Below, piece by piece: positions 5,291 through 6,549 of a stretch of DNA of 6,549 nucleotides. A program made the position numbers and the translations under genes. The DNA comes from Methyloprofundus sp. Its GTDB lineage: Bacteria > Pseudomonadota > Gammaproteobacteria > Methylococcales > Methylomonadaceae. The notes under the pieces were generated by a model that was not told the DNA's origin, made no database searches, and saw nothing but the letters and a program-made list of their open reading frames with translations. The stretch's first letter is position 1; every line of letters begins with the position of its first letter. The stretch is taken from the NCBI GenBank assembly GCA_013138555.1, contig WTCN01000106.1:1-6549 (forward strand). The letters run 5' to 3'.

Positions 5291-6549
5291 ATCTTCTGAA
5301 CATTTCCAACATGCGCCTAGTGACTAAAAAGCCCCCTGCGATGTTGATTGAAGCGATTAAAATGGCGAGTCCCGAAAGTAAGGTAATAAGCCAGCCGGGA
5401 GAGGAAATTTGTATCAATGCACCAATAACAATAATGCCACTGATTGCGTTAGTCACACTCATTAACGGCGTATGCAGCGAGGCAGATACATTCCAGATAA
5501 CTTGATAACCGATAAAACAGGACAAAACAAACACGGTAAAGTGAGTCATAAAAGAGACCGGTGCATTTGCGCCCACTGTATATAGAAGCAGAGCAACAAA
5601 GCCTAAAATAATGGCCTGTTTGAGCATTTCGGGAAGCAGTGGCTTGCTGGCCTCGACGACTGCCTTAACAGCAGGTGCCTCGGTTTGCGGGACAGGGGAG
5701 GTGGTTAATGTCGGTGCTGGCGGTGGCCAGGTAACTGTGCCTTCCTTGGTGACCGTTGCTCCACGAATAACTTCATCCTGCATATTAACATCAATCTCGC
5801 CATTTTTCTCAGGGCAGAGTTCAGTTAATAAATGGCGCAGATTAGTGCCATACAGCTGGCTGGATTGCGCTGCCATCCGGCTGGGTAAATCAGTATAGCC
5901 AATAATACTGACACCATATTTAACCACGACTTTTCCGGCTTTACTTAATTTACAGTTACCACCTTGTTCCGCAGCCAGATCGACAATCACACTACCGGGT
6001 TTCATGCTTTCTACCATGCCCTGAGTAATCAGTTCCGGAGCCGGTTTGCCGGGAATAAGTGCAGTGGTGATAATAATATCCACCTCCATTGCCTGGCGGG
6101 CAAATAACTCCATTTCAGCGGAGATAAATTCCTTACTCATGGTTTTGGCATAACCCCCTGTCCCTGAGCCTTCTTCTTTAAAATCCAGCATTAGAAACTC
6201 GGCATCCATACTTTCAACCTGTTCTTTAACTTCTGGCCGTGTATCGAATGCGCGTACTATTGCACCCATGCTTTTTGCTGCCCCTATTGCCGCCAGGCCA
6301 GCAACACCGACACCAATAACCATTACTTTTGCAGGCGGCACCTTACCTGCTGCGGTAATCTGTCCGGTAAAAAAACGTCCAAAGTGCTGTGCAGCTTCGA
6401 CAACAGCTCGATAACCGGCAATATTAGACATGGAACTCAGTGCATCACATTTTTGCGCCCGCGAGATACGAGGAATGCAGTCCATTGCCAGGACGGTGGC
6501 TTTTTTTGCCGTTAAGCGCTGTAATAAATCTTCATTTTGTGCGGGCCAG
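5289..6549 (-). CDS. pntA: NAD(P) transhydrogenase subunit alpha (5' end outside window)
   Basis: Alpha subunit of the same enzyme. It carries NAD(H)-binding domain I and part of the membrane domain in one chain, as in E. coli. The frame stays open past the Met codon at 6485 to the window edge, with upstream residues WPAQNEDLLQRLTAKKATVL aligning to E. coli from Trp94. That Met is therefore internal and about 93 residues are missing. Counting from Met6485: RISRAQKCDALS at 6-17 is the RQD loop, with Arg6, Gln11, Asp14 and Ser17 matching R. rubrum R127, Q132, D135 and S138. GVGVAG at 58-63 is the dinucleotide fold, and Asp81 in RAFDTRPE is the acidic residue that suits NAD(H). VIGYTDLPSRM at 193-203 is the mobile-loop region, 252-285 is a Pro/Ala-rich linker, and four membrane helices span about 288-388. 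Frame and key residues are intact; nothing suggests a pseudogene. Confidence 0.97.
   Translation of the reverse strand, partial: WPAQNEDLLQRLTAKKATVLAMDCIPRISRAQKCDALSSMSNIAGYRAVVEAAQHFGRFFTGQITAAGKVPPAKVMVIGVGVAGLAAIGAAKSMGAIVRAFDTRPEVKEQVESMDAEFLMLDFKEEGSGTGGYAKTMSKEFISAEMELFARQAMEVDIIITTALIPGKPAPELITQGMVESMKPGSVIVDLAAEQGGNCKLSKAGKVVVKYGVSIIGYTDLPSRMAAQSSQLYGTNLRHLLTELCPEKNGEIDVNMQDEVIRGATVTKEGTVTWPPPAPTLTTSPVPQTEAPAVKAVVEASKPLLPEMLKQAIILGFVALLLYTVGANAPVSFMTHFTVFVLSCFIGYQVIWNVSASLHTPLMSVTNAISGIIVIGALIQISSPGWLITLLSGLAILIASINIAGGFLVTRRMLEMFRR

Overview
The window looks like a piece of a gammaproteobacterial chromosome. The strongest evidence is the pntA-pntB pair at the right end. PntA is a single fused alpha subunit of the Escherichia coli type, and both proteins follow the E. 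coli sequences closely over long stretches. Species cannot be fixed from this window. All five supported genes lie on the minus strand, so the order of transcription runs from high to low coordinates. No gene-free stretch exceeds about 300 bases; the intergenic gaps are roughly 105 to 180 bases.

Right block (5289-6549 and 3887-5278): pntA, cut by the window edge and lacking about 93 N-terminal residues, then complete pntB. They are 10 bases apart, and the pntB ribosome binding site overlaps the pntA stop codon. Together they form the membrane-bound proton-translocating NAD(P) transhydrogenase, which uses the proton gradient to make NADPH from NADH.

Middle block (2558-3742, possibly from 3781): a diguanylate cyclase with about six membrane segments, a short coiled-coil linker and an intact GGDEF domain (GGEEF active site, RxxD inhibitory site). 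The gap between pntB and this gene holds a perfect 11-8-11 inverted repeat with TATAAT boxes in its arms. This is the best regulatory candidate in the window.

Left block: a secreted two-domain protein (1252-2397) joins an N-terminal NTR/TIMP-like domain to a C-terminal concanavalin-like (DUF1080-like) beta-sandwich. After it comes a membrane-anchored alpha/beta hydrolase (149-1072) with an intact Ser-Asp-His triad. A good stem-loop separates the two. The three left genes are visibly more AT-rich than pntAB, and each has its own upstream gap, so they are probably separate units rather than one operon.

No defence system, mobile element, CRISPR array, tRNA or rRNA was seen. The content is mostly ordinary. 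The points most worth checking are the dyad upstream of the cyclase, the domain pairing in the secreted protein, and the unnamed membrane sensor of the cyclase.
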